Assembly: GCA_031291645.1 (NCBI GenBank)
Contig: JARLIQ010000084.1
Location: forward strand, 1 to 64,000
Direction: 5' to 3'
Source: Caulobacteraceae bacterium
GTDB taxonomy: Bacteria > Pseudomonadota > Alphaproteobacteria > Caulobacterales > Caulobacteraceae
DNA: 64,000 nucleotides
This document shows positions 53,584-60,397 of the stretch, in pieces. The position numbers and the translations under genes were made by a program. The number at the start of each line of letters is the position of its first letter. Position 1 is the first letter of the stretch. The notes beneath the pieces were generated by a model. That model worked only from the letters and a program-made list of their open reading frames with translations. It did not search any database and was not told the DNA's origin.

Positions 53584-54042
53584 ATGACCAGGACCCAATG
53601 GCCGTGGGAGCGCCCCTATGTGCATGAAACGCCAGAGTGGAAGCGAAAGGCGCGAATATGGCCACACGTTGGCCTGCCGATTCGTGGCCTGATGCAGTTT
53701 CGGCTCGTCTATCATGGGTCCCTTAGGTCGGCTGGCAACAAGCCAAAGCCGGGCGACGCTAGGGACATCCGCGATCAGTTCCATGCTCAATTGAAGGAGC
53801 TATGGCGCACACACCGCGCTCTGCACCGACTTCAGTGGACCGCGCGAGTGCCTGACAAGGAACACTTCGCGAGCTTTTTGGGCGGTGTTAGCAGCCCGCA
53901 CGAGCCCGATGGGCCACCAACCTATCCGATGCAGGCGGGATTTGAAGACTTAACAGCGCCGATTGTGACCAACGGACGAACGATGCCTATCCGGTTTTCA
54001 CCCATGACCACCAGATTTAGAGGAGGCAAAAATGCGTGTTGA
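53584..54042 (+). CDS. Prophage cargo protein, probably a truncated mobile-element hypothetical
   Basis: The 152-residue protein is basic and Trp-rich. The core MQFRLVYHGSLRSAGNKPK, DIRDQFHAQLKELWRTH resembles the N-terminus of an uncharacterised family seen in genomic islands (FRLxYxGPL, then KHxIRxxFHxQLxxLW), from memory. Those proteins are longer and end in a DIDNRxKTLxDAL motif that is absent here, so this copy may be truncated. An in-frame ATG at 53692 fits the family start. No function is assigned. Confidence 0.55.
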   Translation: MTRTQWPWERPYVHETPEWKRKARIWPHVGLPIRGLMQFRLVYHGSLRSAGNKPKPGDARDIRDQFHAQLKELWRTHRALHRLQWTARVPDKEHFASFLGGVSSPHEPDGPPTYPMQAGFEDLTAPIVTNGRTMPIRFSPMTTRFRGGKNAC

Positions 54043-54235
54043 TCGTGCAAATCCGCGCTGCGAGGCCGTGACATCTCGTGGCGAGCAATGCACTCGCGAA
54101 GCCGCCGGACGCGGAACGCTTCTGTGTGCTCAGCACCACCAATTGAAGTTTGGCACCCCCAATCGGACGATGGGAAGCGGTGCCGTCGCAGGGCGTCCAG
54201 GCTATCTCGGCTCCCATGGTCACTTGAACCGATGA
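54032..54235 (+). CDS. Small zinc-finger-like prophage protein
   Basis: The 67-residue protein has a Cys/His pattern (CEAVTSRGEQCTREAAGRGT, then C-x2-HH) like the small C-x9-10-C-x11-12-C-x2-H metal-binding motifs of phage and host proteins. SD AGGAGG lies about 5 nt upstream of the ATG. It overlaps the preceding gene by 11 nt and the next by ATGA. The function is unknown. Confidence 0.62.
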   Translation: MRVDRANPRCEAVTSRGEQCTREAAGRGTLLCAQHHQLKFGTPNRTMGSGAVAGRPGYLGSHGHLNR

Positions 54236-54429
54236 CAAGGCCGCTTACCACCATAGAAGACCGCGCCGTTCGATCGCTCCAACGGCTCGCCAAAACATGG
54301 CCTAAGAGCCTGACGCTCTTTTCGTGGTCGGGGTCACTCCTTGTCATGGATGCGGACCTCCCTCCTGGTAAGGATGCGGAACTAGCGCGAATTTCCGGCA
54401 TCGTGAACGATGGGGGCGATCCATCGTGA
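54232..54429 (+). CDS. Small conserved phage-type hypothetical protein
   Basis: The 65-residue protein has RAVRSLQRLAKTWPKSLTLF followed by a Ser-rich turn and a C-terminal IVNDGGDPS. The pattern (RLxxRWPKxLxLFxxxGxLxVM ... INDGGD) is frequent in alphaproteobacterial phages, from memory. The start overlaps the upstream stop (ATGA). It closes the rightward cargo block. Confidence 0.65.
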   Translation: MTRPLTTIEDRAVRSLQRLAKTWPKSLTLFSWSGSLLVMDADLPPGKDAELARISGIVNDGGDPS

Positions 54430-54610
54430 CCTCTCCGACACAACATCTCGCCCCGATGGGCGCTAACCGGATAGGCATGGTCAGATCATCCGATCTGCCG
54501 ACACTCTCTACATGCGCAAGGTCGAATACTTGGCGCTCAAGGCGCGGATGCACGCGCTTGCTACGCCAAGCGCCTGGTATGCGGCCCTGAAATTCTGAAT
54601 TCCGGGCAAC

Positions 54611-54640
54611 AAAAAAACCCCCGGCCGCGGGGACCGGGGG
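54611..54640 (-). terminator. Rho-independent terminator for the prophage lysis/tail operon
   Basis: On the minus strand a stem CCCCCGG/CCGGGGG (7 bp, 9-nt loop) is followed by seven T residues. It lies 39-69 nt after the last leftward gene and separates it from the convergent cargo block. Positions 54430-54610 hold no convincing gene, only a 28-residue open frame at 54513. Confidence 0.85.
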
Positions 54641-54679
54641 CGTCGATGTCGGTGGCTGGAGCGGGCGAGCGCGGCGGCT

Positions 54680-54892
54680 TCAATCCGGCCGATCGAGCGG
54701 CATCACCCGATATCCGCCGTCGCCGAGGCTGAGGCGGTCTCGGCCGTCGTCTCGGTAGTCCGCGCCGGGCGGAGGGCCGCGAAAGGATCTCGCGAGATAG
54801 CCGCAGGCGGAACAGGTCAGCGGAAGCGGCGCACCCTTGCGGCGCGTGGCGTGGCCGCAGGGGCAGTAGTGGAAGGCCGGCCCGCGACTCAT
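54680..54892 (-). CDS. Small zinc-ribbon protein (prophage)
   Basis: The 70-residue protein has two CxxC-like knuckles: HYCPCGHA near residue 7-13 and LTCSACGYLAR about 14 residues later, which suggests a zinc ribbon. The rest is Gly/Arg/Asp-rich. The ATG at 54892 overlaps the stop of the o-spanin-like gene (ATGA), so it is translationally coupled. It is the last gene before the terminator. Confidence 0.65.
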   Translation of the reverse strand: MSRGPAFHYCPCGHATRRKGAPLPLTCSACGYLARSFRGPPPGADYRDDGRDRLSLGDGGYRVMPLDRPD

Positions 54893-55188
54893 CGCGGCGG
54901 CGTACCCTGCGGCGCCGCGCATCCCGTGCGGGACGCCTCGAGCCGAGCCTCCCAGTCGAGATGCTGCTGGCGGCCGGCGGCGTAGAGCTTGGCGCGTTCG
55001 AAGATGTTCGGCGCCGCGGCGATCGCCGCCGGCGCGTCGGCGAAAGCCGGCCGGAGCCCGGGGTCGGCGTCACAGGCGACGGCGACCGGCACGAGCTGCT
55101 GCTGGATGGTGACCCGGTCGGGCCCGGAGGCCGTCCCGCAGGCCGCCAGGAGGGCGCACAGGGCCGCGGCGATGATGGCGCGCGTCAT
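54889..55188 (-). CDS. Rz1-like outer-membrane spanin lipoprotein
   Basis: The 99-residue protein has a lipoprotein signal ending in LLAACG (Cys17) and a soluble part with three later cysteines. It overlaps the preceding Rz-like gene by 4 nt (ATGA). In phage lysis the o-spanin lipoprotein pairs with the i-spanin to fuse the outer and inner membranes. The function is inferred from the signal, the size and the paired arrangement near holin and endolysin. Confidence 0.65.
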   Translation of the reverse strand: MTRAIIAAALCALLAACGTASGPDRVTIQQQLVPVAVACDADPGLRPAFADAPAAIAAAPNIFERAKLYAAGRQQHLDWEARLEASRTGCAAPQGTPPR

Positions 55189-55646
55189 TGGCCGCCTTCC
55201 TTCAGGATGGCGTCTGCGGCCCGGCAGAGCGCGATTTCGGAGGTATCCGCGGGCGCGGGCGTCGACTGCAGGCGCGTGGCAAGGTCCAGGCGCCAGGCGT
55301 TGGACCGGACGGCCCGGGCCTCCGCGTTCGCCGACGCCGCCCGCCAGCGGGCCGAGGTCGCCTGCAGGTTCACGACGGCGTCGTTCTCGACCGCGAAGGC
55401 CGCGCGGAGCTTCAGGAAGGCGCCTTGCTCGGTGGCGAAGGTCGCCTTGTCGTCCGCGCCCCTCGCCGCCAGGCTTTCCGGCAGGCCCAGGGTGAAATGC
55501 ACGAAGTGGCCGAGGAAGCCGGGCGCGCGGACCTGGAAGCTCGGCACGCCCGGCGGCCGGCGGTCGTACCACCAGACGGCCGGCCCGGCGCCGACGATCG
55601 CCAGCACCATCACCGAGCCGAGGACGGCGCTGATCAGCTTCATCAT
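55185..55646 (-). CDS. Rz-like inner-membrane spanin
   Basis: The 153-residue protein has an N-terminal membrane anchor (about 4-25, ISAVLGSVMVLAIVGAGPAV) and a periplasmic helical region rich in Ala, Arg and Glu (about 70-140). The i-spanin layout and the overlapping downstream lipoprotein gene fit a Rz/Rz1 pair. Upstream, its ATG overlaps the preceding gene's stop. Alternative: a general phage membrane protein. Confidence 0.62.
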   Translation of the reverse strand: MMKLISAVLGSVMVLAIVGAGPAVWWYDRRPPGVPSFQVRAPGFLGHFVHFTLGLPESLAARGADDKATFATEQGAFLKLRAAFAVENDAVVNLQATSARWRAASANAEARAVRSNAWRLDLATRLQSTPAPADTSEIALCRAADAILKEGGQ

Positions 55647-55825
55647 GGGAGCAGCCTCGCGATGAGGAGGATGGCCAGCACCAGGACGATCGCCGCGCCG
55701 GCCACCGCCGCTAGCTGCAGGCTCGACGGCCCTTCGGCGCCGATCGGGGCGATCTCGACGGGGTCTGGCTCGCGCACCCGCGGCGGCGTGCACACGAAAC
55801 GGCCGTTGGGGCCGCGGTCGGCCAC
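55643..55825 (-). CDS. Small tail-anchored membrane protein (prophage)
   Basis: The 60-residue protein has a polar N-terminal part with Pro residues and a C-terminal hydrophobic segment (about 36-58, LQLAAVAGAAIVLVLAILLI). It is coupled to the i-spanin-like gene by ATGA overlap. No family is recognised; it may help lysis. Confidence 0.55.
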   Translation of the reverse strand: MADRGPNGRFVCTPPRVREPDPVEIAPIGAEGPSSLQLAAVAGAAIVLVLAILLIARLLP

Positions 55826-55829
55826 TGGC

Positions 55830-56060
55830 CTACGCCTGGTCTGAGGGAATGACGCCCGCGGCCTGGCACAAGCCGCTGAGGAAGGCGGCCTGCTGGGCGA
55901 CGGACGGGAGGATCAGCTCCAGGGAGGTGGCCCGAGCGATCAGCGCGCGCAGGTCGGCCTGGGCCGGCGTGTCGGTCGCCGGGTCCTTGGGTAGCGTGGC
56001 CAGGACGCGGCCGTAGCGGTCCGCGATCGCGGCGGTGTCGACGTCGGGCGTGTCGGTCAT
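55830..56060 (-). CDS. Small hypothetical prophage protein
   Basis: The 76-residue, Ala-rich helical protein starts at an ATG with SD GGAG 6 nt upstream; an ATG at 56072 would add four residues. No domain is recognised. It lies in the leftward lysis block. Confidence 0.55.
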   Translation of the reverse strand: MTDTPDVDTAAIADRYGRVLATLPKDPATDTPAQADLRALIARATSLELILPSVAQQAAFLSGLCQAAGVIPSDQA

Positions 56061-56160
56061 CGGAATCTCCATGGTCAGCGGCGCGGCCCGAGGCAGGGGG
56101 AGACCTCGGGCCGCGCGGCGAGCCCAGGCCGGCGAACAGCGCGACCGGGCCAGGACGGGG

Positions 56161-56496
56161 TCAGGAAGCGGTGGTGGTCGTGGCCGGGTGGAAGGCCTTC
56201 ACCGCCGCGATGATCGCCTGCAGGACATCGCCCTTCAGGGTGTCGAAGAGGGACAGGCCCAGGGCCTCGGCCTTGTTCAGCACGGCGGTCTCGATGTCCG
56301 CGATGTCGCCGCTGGCGATATCCGTGATGGCCTGGATGATGATCGGCAGGGCCGCGGCCCACGCGCTGGGCTCGAGGGCGGTGATGAACGGGTGCACGAA
56401 CTTCCACGCCATCACGGCGCCGTCCTCGACGAGCGCAACGCCCTCGCCAAACCATTTCGCGATGTCGGCTTCCGCCGTTTGGATGAAGTCTGCCAT
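56161..56496 (-). CDS. Hypothetical prophage protein with hydrophobic helices
   Basis: The 111-residue protein is acidic and helical, with hydrophobic stretches (about 40-62, LEPSAWAAALPIIIQAITDIA, and 90-103). No known domain is seen. Placement beside the endolysin gene suggests a structural or lysis-associated role, which cannot be confirmed. A 100-bp gap separates it from the endolysin gene. Confidence 0.55.
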   Translation of the reverse strand: MADFIQTAEADIAKWFGEGVALVEDGAVMAWKFVHPFITALEPSAWAAALPIIIQAITDIASGDIADIETAVLNKAEALGLSLFDTLKGDVLQAIIAAVKAFHPATTTTAS

Positions 56497-56596
56497 GTTT
56501 GCTGTTCCTTGCGCGCGACGCGCGGCGGCTCGCTCGGCCCGGTGGGCCGGCGTCGCTGTGGGGTTCTGGGTGGGCCGAGAGGGATGGGCGGCCGGA

Positions 56597-57094
56597 CTAG
56601 GCCGGCAGGCTCTGGTGGACGTTCGACGCCATCTGGCGTGCGAGCCTCACCGCCCGGACGCCGACCTGCGTGGCCCAGAGGGTGTGCAGCTCGTCCTGGG
56701 CCGCGCCGGCGTACTGGCCGGCCTTGACCAGGCCGAGATAGGTTCCGAAGCCGAGAAGGCCGTGCACGCCCATGTTGAAGGCCTGGTTGACCAGGCAGTC
56801 CTGCCGCAGGTCGGACAGCGTTCGCCACCAGGGAAGCGCAGTATCCAGGCCCTGGCGGACGGCCGCGATGTCGGCCCGCCGCGCGGCGTCGACCTCAGCC
56901 TGGGTCCAGACGAGGCCCTCGTGGATCTCGCGGCCGGTGTGGCCGTTGCCGATCGTCCAGGGCGCCCCGCTGAGCCCGGCCGTCGGCCGGCCGGCGAGCA
57001 TGGCCTTGGCCAGCGGACTGCCGGGATCGGGATAGGCCGCGTAGCGCGTGCCCTCGTCCCGTACGATGTCGAGCTCGAGGAAGGCGGTGGTCAA
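56597..57094 (-). CDS. Phage endolysin, GH24-type lysozyme
   Basis: The 165-residue protein matches T4-type/GH24 lysozymes: the catalytic Glu in DIVRDEGTRYAAYPDPG and WTIGNGHTG (Thr/Asp region), then FNMGVHGLLGF near residue 107. It degrades peptidoglycan during host lysis. No signal peptide is seen, so release depends on a holin; the next upstream gene, overlapping by ATGA, encodes a holin-like protein. Confidence 0.85.
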   Translation of the reverse strand: MTTAFLELDIVRDEGTRYAAYPDPGSPLAKAMLAGRPTAGLSGAPWTIGNGHTGREIHEGLVWTQAEVDAARRADIAAVRQGLDTALPWWRTLSDLRQDCLVNQAFNMGVHGLLGFGTYLGLVKAGQYAGAAQDELHTLWATQVGVRAVRLARQMASNVHQSLPA

Positions 57095-57309
57095 CGCCCC
57101 CTCCCCGCCTGGTAGGCGACGCCGCAGGCCATCAGCACCGGCCCGCAGAACACCATGGCCGCTTCGGGCGCGACGCCCTCGCCGACCGAGACCAGGCCGC
57201 CGATGGCGGTGAGGGCGCAGATCCCGAGCGCGACGATGTTTTCCCAGTTCGGCGGCGCTGACGGCGCGACAACGGGCGCCGCGGCCGAGGCCTCGGTTTG
57301 GTCGGTCAT
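57091..57309 (-). CDS. Holin-like membrane protein
   Basis: The 72-residue protein has two hydrophobic segments (about 22-43, IVALGICALTAIGGLVSVG, and 47-66) with a polar N-terminus. The size, topology and coupling to the endolysin gene fit a class II holin. Confidence 0.72.
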   Translation of the reverse strand: MTDQTEASAAAPVVAPSAPPNWENIVALGICALTAIGGLVSVGEGVAPEAAMVFCGPVLMACGVAYQAGRGR

Positions 57310-57339
57310 CGATGTCTCCGTGGATGAGAGCGCGGCGGC

Positions 57340-57648
57340 TCAGTTCGCCGAGACGCGCTTGCGGCCGGCCGACGAGCCGTTCAGGCGCTGCTCGAGCACG
57401 CTGACGCGGCCGTCGAGATAGGCGTCGAGCTTGTCCACCGACCGCTTCAGGCCATCGACCGTGGCGGCGAGCGCGGCGATCGCCACGCTGGTGTCGCTGG
57501 CCTTGGCCACGTGCTCCTCGAGGCTCCTGACCCGGGTGTCCATGGCGCCGCGCTGGTAGGCGTAGGTGACGACGTGGACGATCAGGGTCACGCCGAGCGC
57601 AAGCGCGCCCACGACGCCGCCGACGGCGATCCAGAACGTCGAATCCAT
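57340..57648 (-). CDS. Membrane-anchored coiled-coil phage protein
   Basis: The 102-residue protein has an N-terminal membrane helix (about 6-29) and a coiled-coil-like region (about 35-90; VRSLEEHVAKASDTSVAIAA, LKRSVDKLDAYLDG). The form is seen in phage lysis cassettes and in some spanins. No specific function is assigned. Confidence 0.6.
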   Translation of the reverse strand: MDSTFWIAVGGVVGALALGVTLIVHVVTYAYQRGAMDTRVRSLEEHVAKASDTSVAIAALAATVDGLKRSVDKLDAYLDGRVSVLEQRLNGSSAGRKRVSAN

Positions 57649-57677
57649 GGCGGCGTCCTCTTGGCGGCGCGCGAGCC

Positions 57678-59129
57678 TTAGGGCGCGCGCAGGGTCTGGA
57701 GCGCGGACAGGATCGCGCCGCTCAGGTATCGGGCGTAGGCCATGTGGCCGGTGTCGGTCGGGTGCACGGTGTCGACACAGTTCGAGGCGTCGTTCGTGCC
57801 CTGGCTGCCCCCGATGTAGATGTCGGAATTGCCCGAACCGTTGGTCGAGCCGCAGGTCCCGGTGCCGAAGATGACCGGCGTCGGCGACAGGGTGCTGATC
57901 GGCACGAAGATGATATTCGTATCGCCGGTGGCGGTGGTGTAGGCGCCAACGGAGGCCTGGATGGTCTGCTCCAGCGCCACCACGCTCCCGGTGCCGGTGC
58001 TGGGCCCGGTCGCCCCGGGGAAGGCCCCCAGGATGATGATCAGGCAGTTCGGTTGGTGGGCCCGGATATGGCCGACATGGGTGATGAAGGCCGCCTGGTA
58101 GGTGCTCACGTAGGTCGGCGTCGAGTCGTTCAGGCTGTTGTCAACCAGGCAGACGTCGGCGCCCGGATATTGGTCGAAGTCGGTGATCCGCGTGTCGTAG
58201 GTGGTCGCGACCGTGGCCGGGTTGAGGATGCCCGACCCTTCCAGGGCGAGCTGGCGGCAGTCGCGCCAGCCGAGCAGCTTGCAGGTGACCTGGCTGTAGC
58301 CGTTGCCGCGGATCGACGAGCCGAAGCCCCGTACGACGCTGTGGCCCTCCCAGAGGACGTGGACCACGTCGTTGGTCGGGATCGGCCGCAGGCTCTCCGT
58401 GGCGGGCGTCCCGGCCCATTCGAAGGAGGTGGCGTCCTCCGTCTCGATCCGGATCCGCCGGAGCGCACGGGCGTTCGCGGCCGAGATCGTGCCGCCCTGG
58501 GTGAAGTCGATGATCACCCAGGTGTTGCCGTTGGCGCTGACCGCGGACCCGGTCAGCGAGACGTACTGGTCGTTGACGAGAATGCGGATCGGCAAGGTGG
58601 TGGTCATGTTGAGCAGGACGAAGAGCTTCGTCCCCTCGTGCATGAACTCGATCGCATCGGCCTCGGCGTGCAGCTGGCGCGTGCCGCCGAACTCGGTCTG
58701 GACGATGTTGCTGTTCGAGTAGCCCGAGCCCGTCGCGGTCGACATCGACCATTGGTAAACGACGCCGTGGGTGCCGGAGCTCGGGATCGGCACGCCGCCG
58801 AAGAAGGAGAACGGCGTCGTCTGCAGCACGCCGCTGACCGCCGAATAGTAGAGGTTTCCGTAGCCGGACGGCGCCGAGGTCTGCAGGGTGATCGTCGGCA
58901 GGATCGCCGCCGCCGGCGACGTCGCCGACGGCATGGCGCCGAGGTCCCAGGCGTTGCGGGCCTGGGCCGCGGTCGCGTTGCGCAGCAGCTTCCGGTAGAG
59001 GGCGTCGGTCGCATAGACGGACGCCGACACGCCCGGAGCTGGGCTGATCACCGGCTGGGCGTGGACGAGCGCCGGCGCGAGCAGCGCCGCCAGCAGCAGA
59101 CGGCCGAGTTTCGTCATCATCCGGATCAT
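57678..59129 (-). CDS. Secreted SGNH/GDSL-type esterase, phage tail region
   Basis: The 483-residue protein has a signal peptide (about 5-27, cut after VHAQ) and an Ala/Ser/Thr-rich adhesin-like part (about 30-230). A C-terminal SGNH hydrolase domain (about 255-483) has nucleophile S264 in WEGHSVVRGFG (GHS instead of GDS), VDNSLNDS for the block III Asn, and the Asp-His pair D453-H456 (DTVHPTDTGH). Such domains deacetylate surface glycans. It overlaps the preceding gene by ATGA. A signal peptide on a tail-cassette protein is odd. Confidence 0.75.
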   Translation of the reverse strand: MIRMMTKLGRLLLAALLAPALVHAQPVISPAPGVSASVYATDALYRKLLRNATAAQARNAWDLGAMPSATSPAAAILPTITLQTSAPSGYGNLYYSAVSGVLQTTPFSFFGGVPIPSSGTHGVVYQWSMSTATGSGYSNSNIVQTEFGGTRQLHAEADAIEFMHEGTKLFVLLNMTTTLPIRILVNDQYVSLTGSAVSANGNTWVIIDFTQGGTISAANARALRRIRIETEDATSFEWAGTPATESLRPIPTNDVVHVLWEGHSVVRGFGSSIRGNGYSQVTCKLLGWRDCRQLALEGSGILNPATVATTYDTRITDFDQYPGADVCLVDNSLNDSTPTYVSTYQAAFITHVGHIRAHQPNCLIIILGAFPGATGPSTGTGSVVALEQTIQASVGAYTTATGDTNIIFVPISTLSPTPVIFGTGTCGSTNGSGNSDIYIGGSQGTNDASNCVDTVHPTDTGHMAYARYLSGAILSALQTLRAP

Positions 59130-59545
59130 TTGTAGTAGTTGACCGTGACCGTGCAGGTCGCGCCGGAGGCCAATACGAACTGGATGGCCGACAGGTTGGC
59201 GCGATAGCCCGTGACGTCCTGCTGTGCGGCCAGGCCTGATCCCGACGTCTGGTTCGGCGCCAAGCCGTCGTCGCGGTAGCGAAGGCATTGGCCGCCCACG
59301 CCGTTGGTCCCCTCCGGGAAGATGTCGATCGAGGTCGCGCCGATCGGGACCGTGAGGCTGGCCGGCGTGCTGGTCAGCACGAGGACCTGCTGGCCAGCGA
59401 CCGGCGTGCGCGACGCCAGCGCCGTGCCGGTCGCGTCATGCGTATTGCCGCTGTTGTCGGTCCAGGTCGGCCACGCGACGGCGGCGGCGGGCGCGAGAAG
59501 GCAGCCGAGCGCCAAGGCGCACGCCACCTGACGAAGCTTGGTCAT
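59126..59545 (-). CDS. Secreted small phage protein
   Basis: The 139-residue protein begins with a signal peptide (about 1-24, LAPAAAVAW), followed by an all-beta-type domain (VLVLTSTPASLTVPIGATSI, LRYRDDG) with two cysteines (GGQCLRY, GATCTVTV). No family is recognised. It lies between tail genes; both it and its neighbour are exported. Confidence 0.6.
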   Translation of the reverse strand: MTKLRQVACALALGCLLAPAAAVAWPTWTDNSGNTHDATGTALASRTPVAGQQVLVLTSTPASLTVPIGATSIDIFPEGTNGVGGQCLRYRDDGLAPNQTSGSGLAAQQDVTGYRANLSAIQFVLASGATCTVTVNYYK

Positions 59546-59584
59546 CGGTCGCTCCGGATCTGAAGAGGCCGCGGCGGCGCGCCG

Positions 59585-60397
59585 CTAGGTGAAGCGGCTG
59601 GCGTTGGCGGCGTACTCGGCCGCCATCTGGACGGCGGCGTTGTTGCCGGAGACCGTCAGGTCCTCGAGCGCCATCCGATAGTGCGTCGCCTTGGCGATAT
59701 TGTAGAGCACGCAGCGGCCACCGGTCATGCCCAGCAGGAACGACGGAACGGTCGTGCTGATCTGGGACGAGACGATCACGCCGTTGATCCCGATGCCGCA
59801 CTGGCCCGGCTTCCAGTGCTGGGACACCAGGCAGGGCGCGCCCTGCCCGGCGCCGCTGGTGGCCGTCACCTGAACGGAGGTCGCGGTCGTTCCGTCCGCC
59901 TTCTTGCCAGCGACGATCACCTCGGGCGTCTTGCCGTCGGAGCCCAGCTGGACGCCCCACTGCGCCAGGTTGAGCGTCGCCAGCGGATTCATGAACTCGA
60001 ATAGGCCCATGCCCGACGTGGTGGTGTAGCCGCTCGACGGGATCTTGAACCAGTAGTGCATCAAGTATTCGTCGTTCGACCCCGAGAGGTCGTACGACGC
60101 GCCCGCCCCGAAATCGATGTAGTCCGTGCCGTAGGACCCGCCGGTCCCGGAGATCCCGGCCTTGCCGCTCAGGCTCGAGAAGCCGGCGCCGTTGACGCTC
60201 GCGCTCGGACCGCCGTCGACCATGTTGTTGAAGGTCGCGCCGACGCTGAGCGCGCCGTCCACATTCTGGTTCGAATAGCCGTCGAGGAAGTCGAACATCA
60301 GCAGCGAGCCGGCGTTGAGCATCGGGTCGCGGTAGAGTTTCGGAGTCGCGCTGCTGGTATAGGCCGTAGCGGACCGCTGGATCGTGCTGTTGGTCAT
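59585..60397 (-). CDS. Phage tail-associated beta-sandwich protein
   Basis: The 270-residue protein has lectin/LamG-like traits: LMFDFLDGYSNQNVDGALSV, SNDEYLMHYWFKIPSSGY and VAGKKADGTTATSVQVTAT, suggesting a carbohydrate-binding jelly roll. It may bind host surface glycans. Start and stop coupling (TGATG) joins it to the upstream SGNH tail-fibre gene. No exact family is assigned. Confidence 0.6.
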   Translation of the reverse strand: MTNSTIQRSATAYTSSATPKLYRDPMLNAGSLLMFDFLDGYSNQNVDGALSVGATFNNMVDGGPSASVNGAGFSSLSGKAGISGTGGSYGTDYIDFGAGASYDLSGSNDEYLMHYWFKIPSSGYTTTSGMGLFEFMNPLATLNLAQWGVQLGSDGKTPEVIVAGKKADGTTATSVQVTATSGAGQGAPCLVSQHWKPGQCGIGINGVIVSSQISTTVPSFLLGMTGGRCVLYNIAKATHYRMALEDLTVSGNNAAVQMAAEYAANASRFT

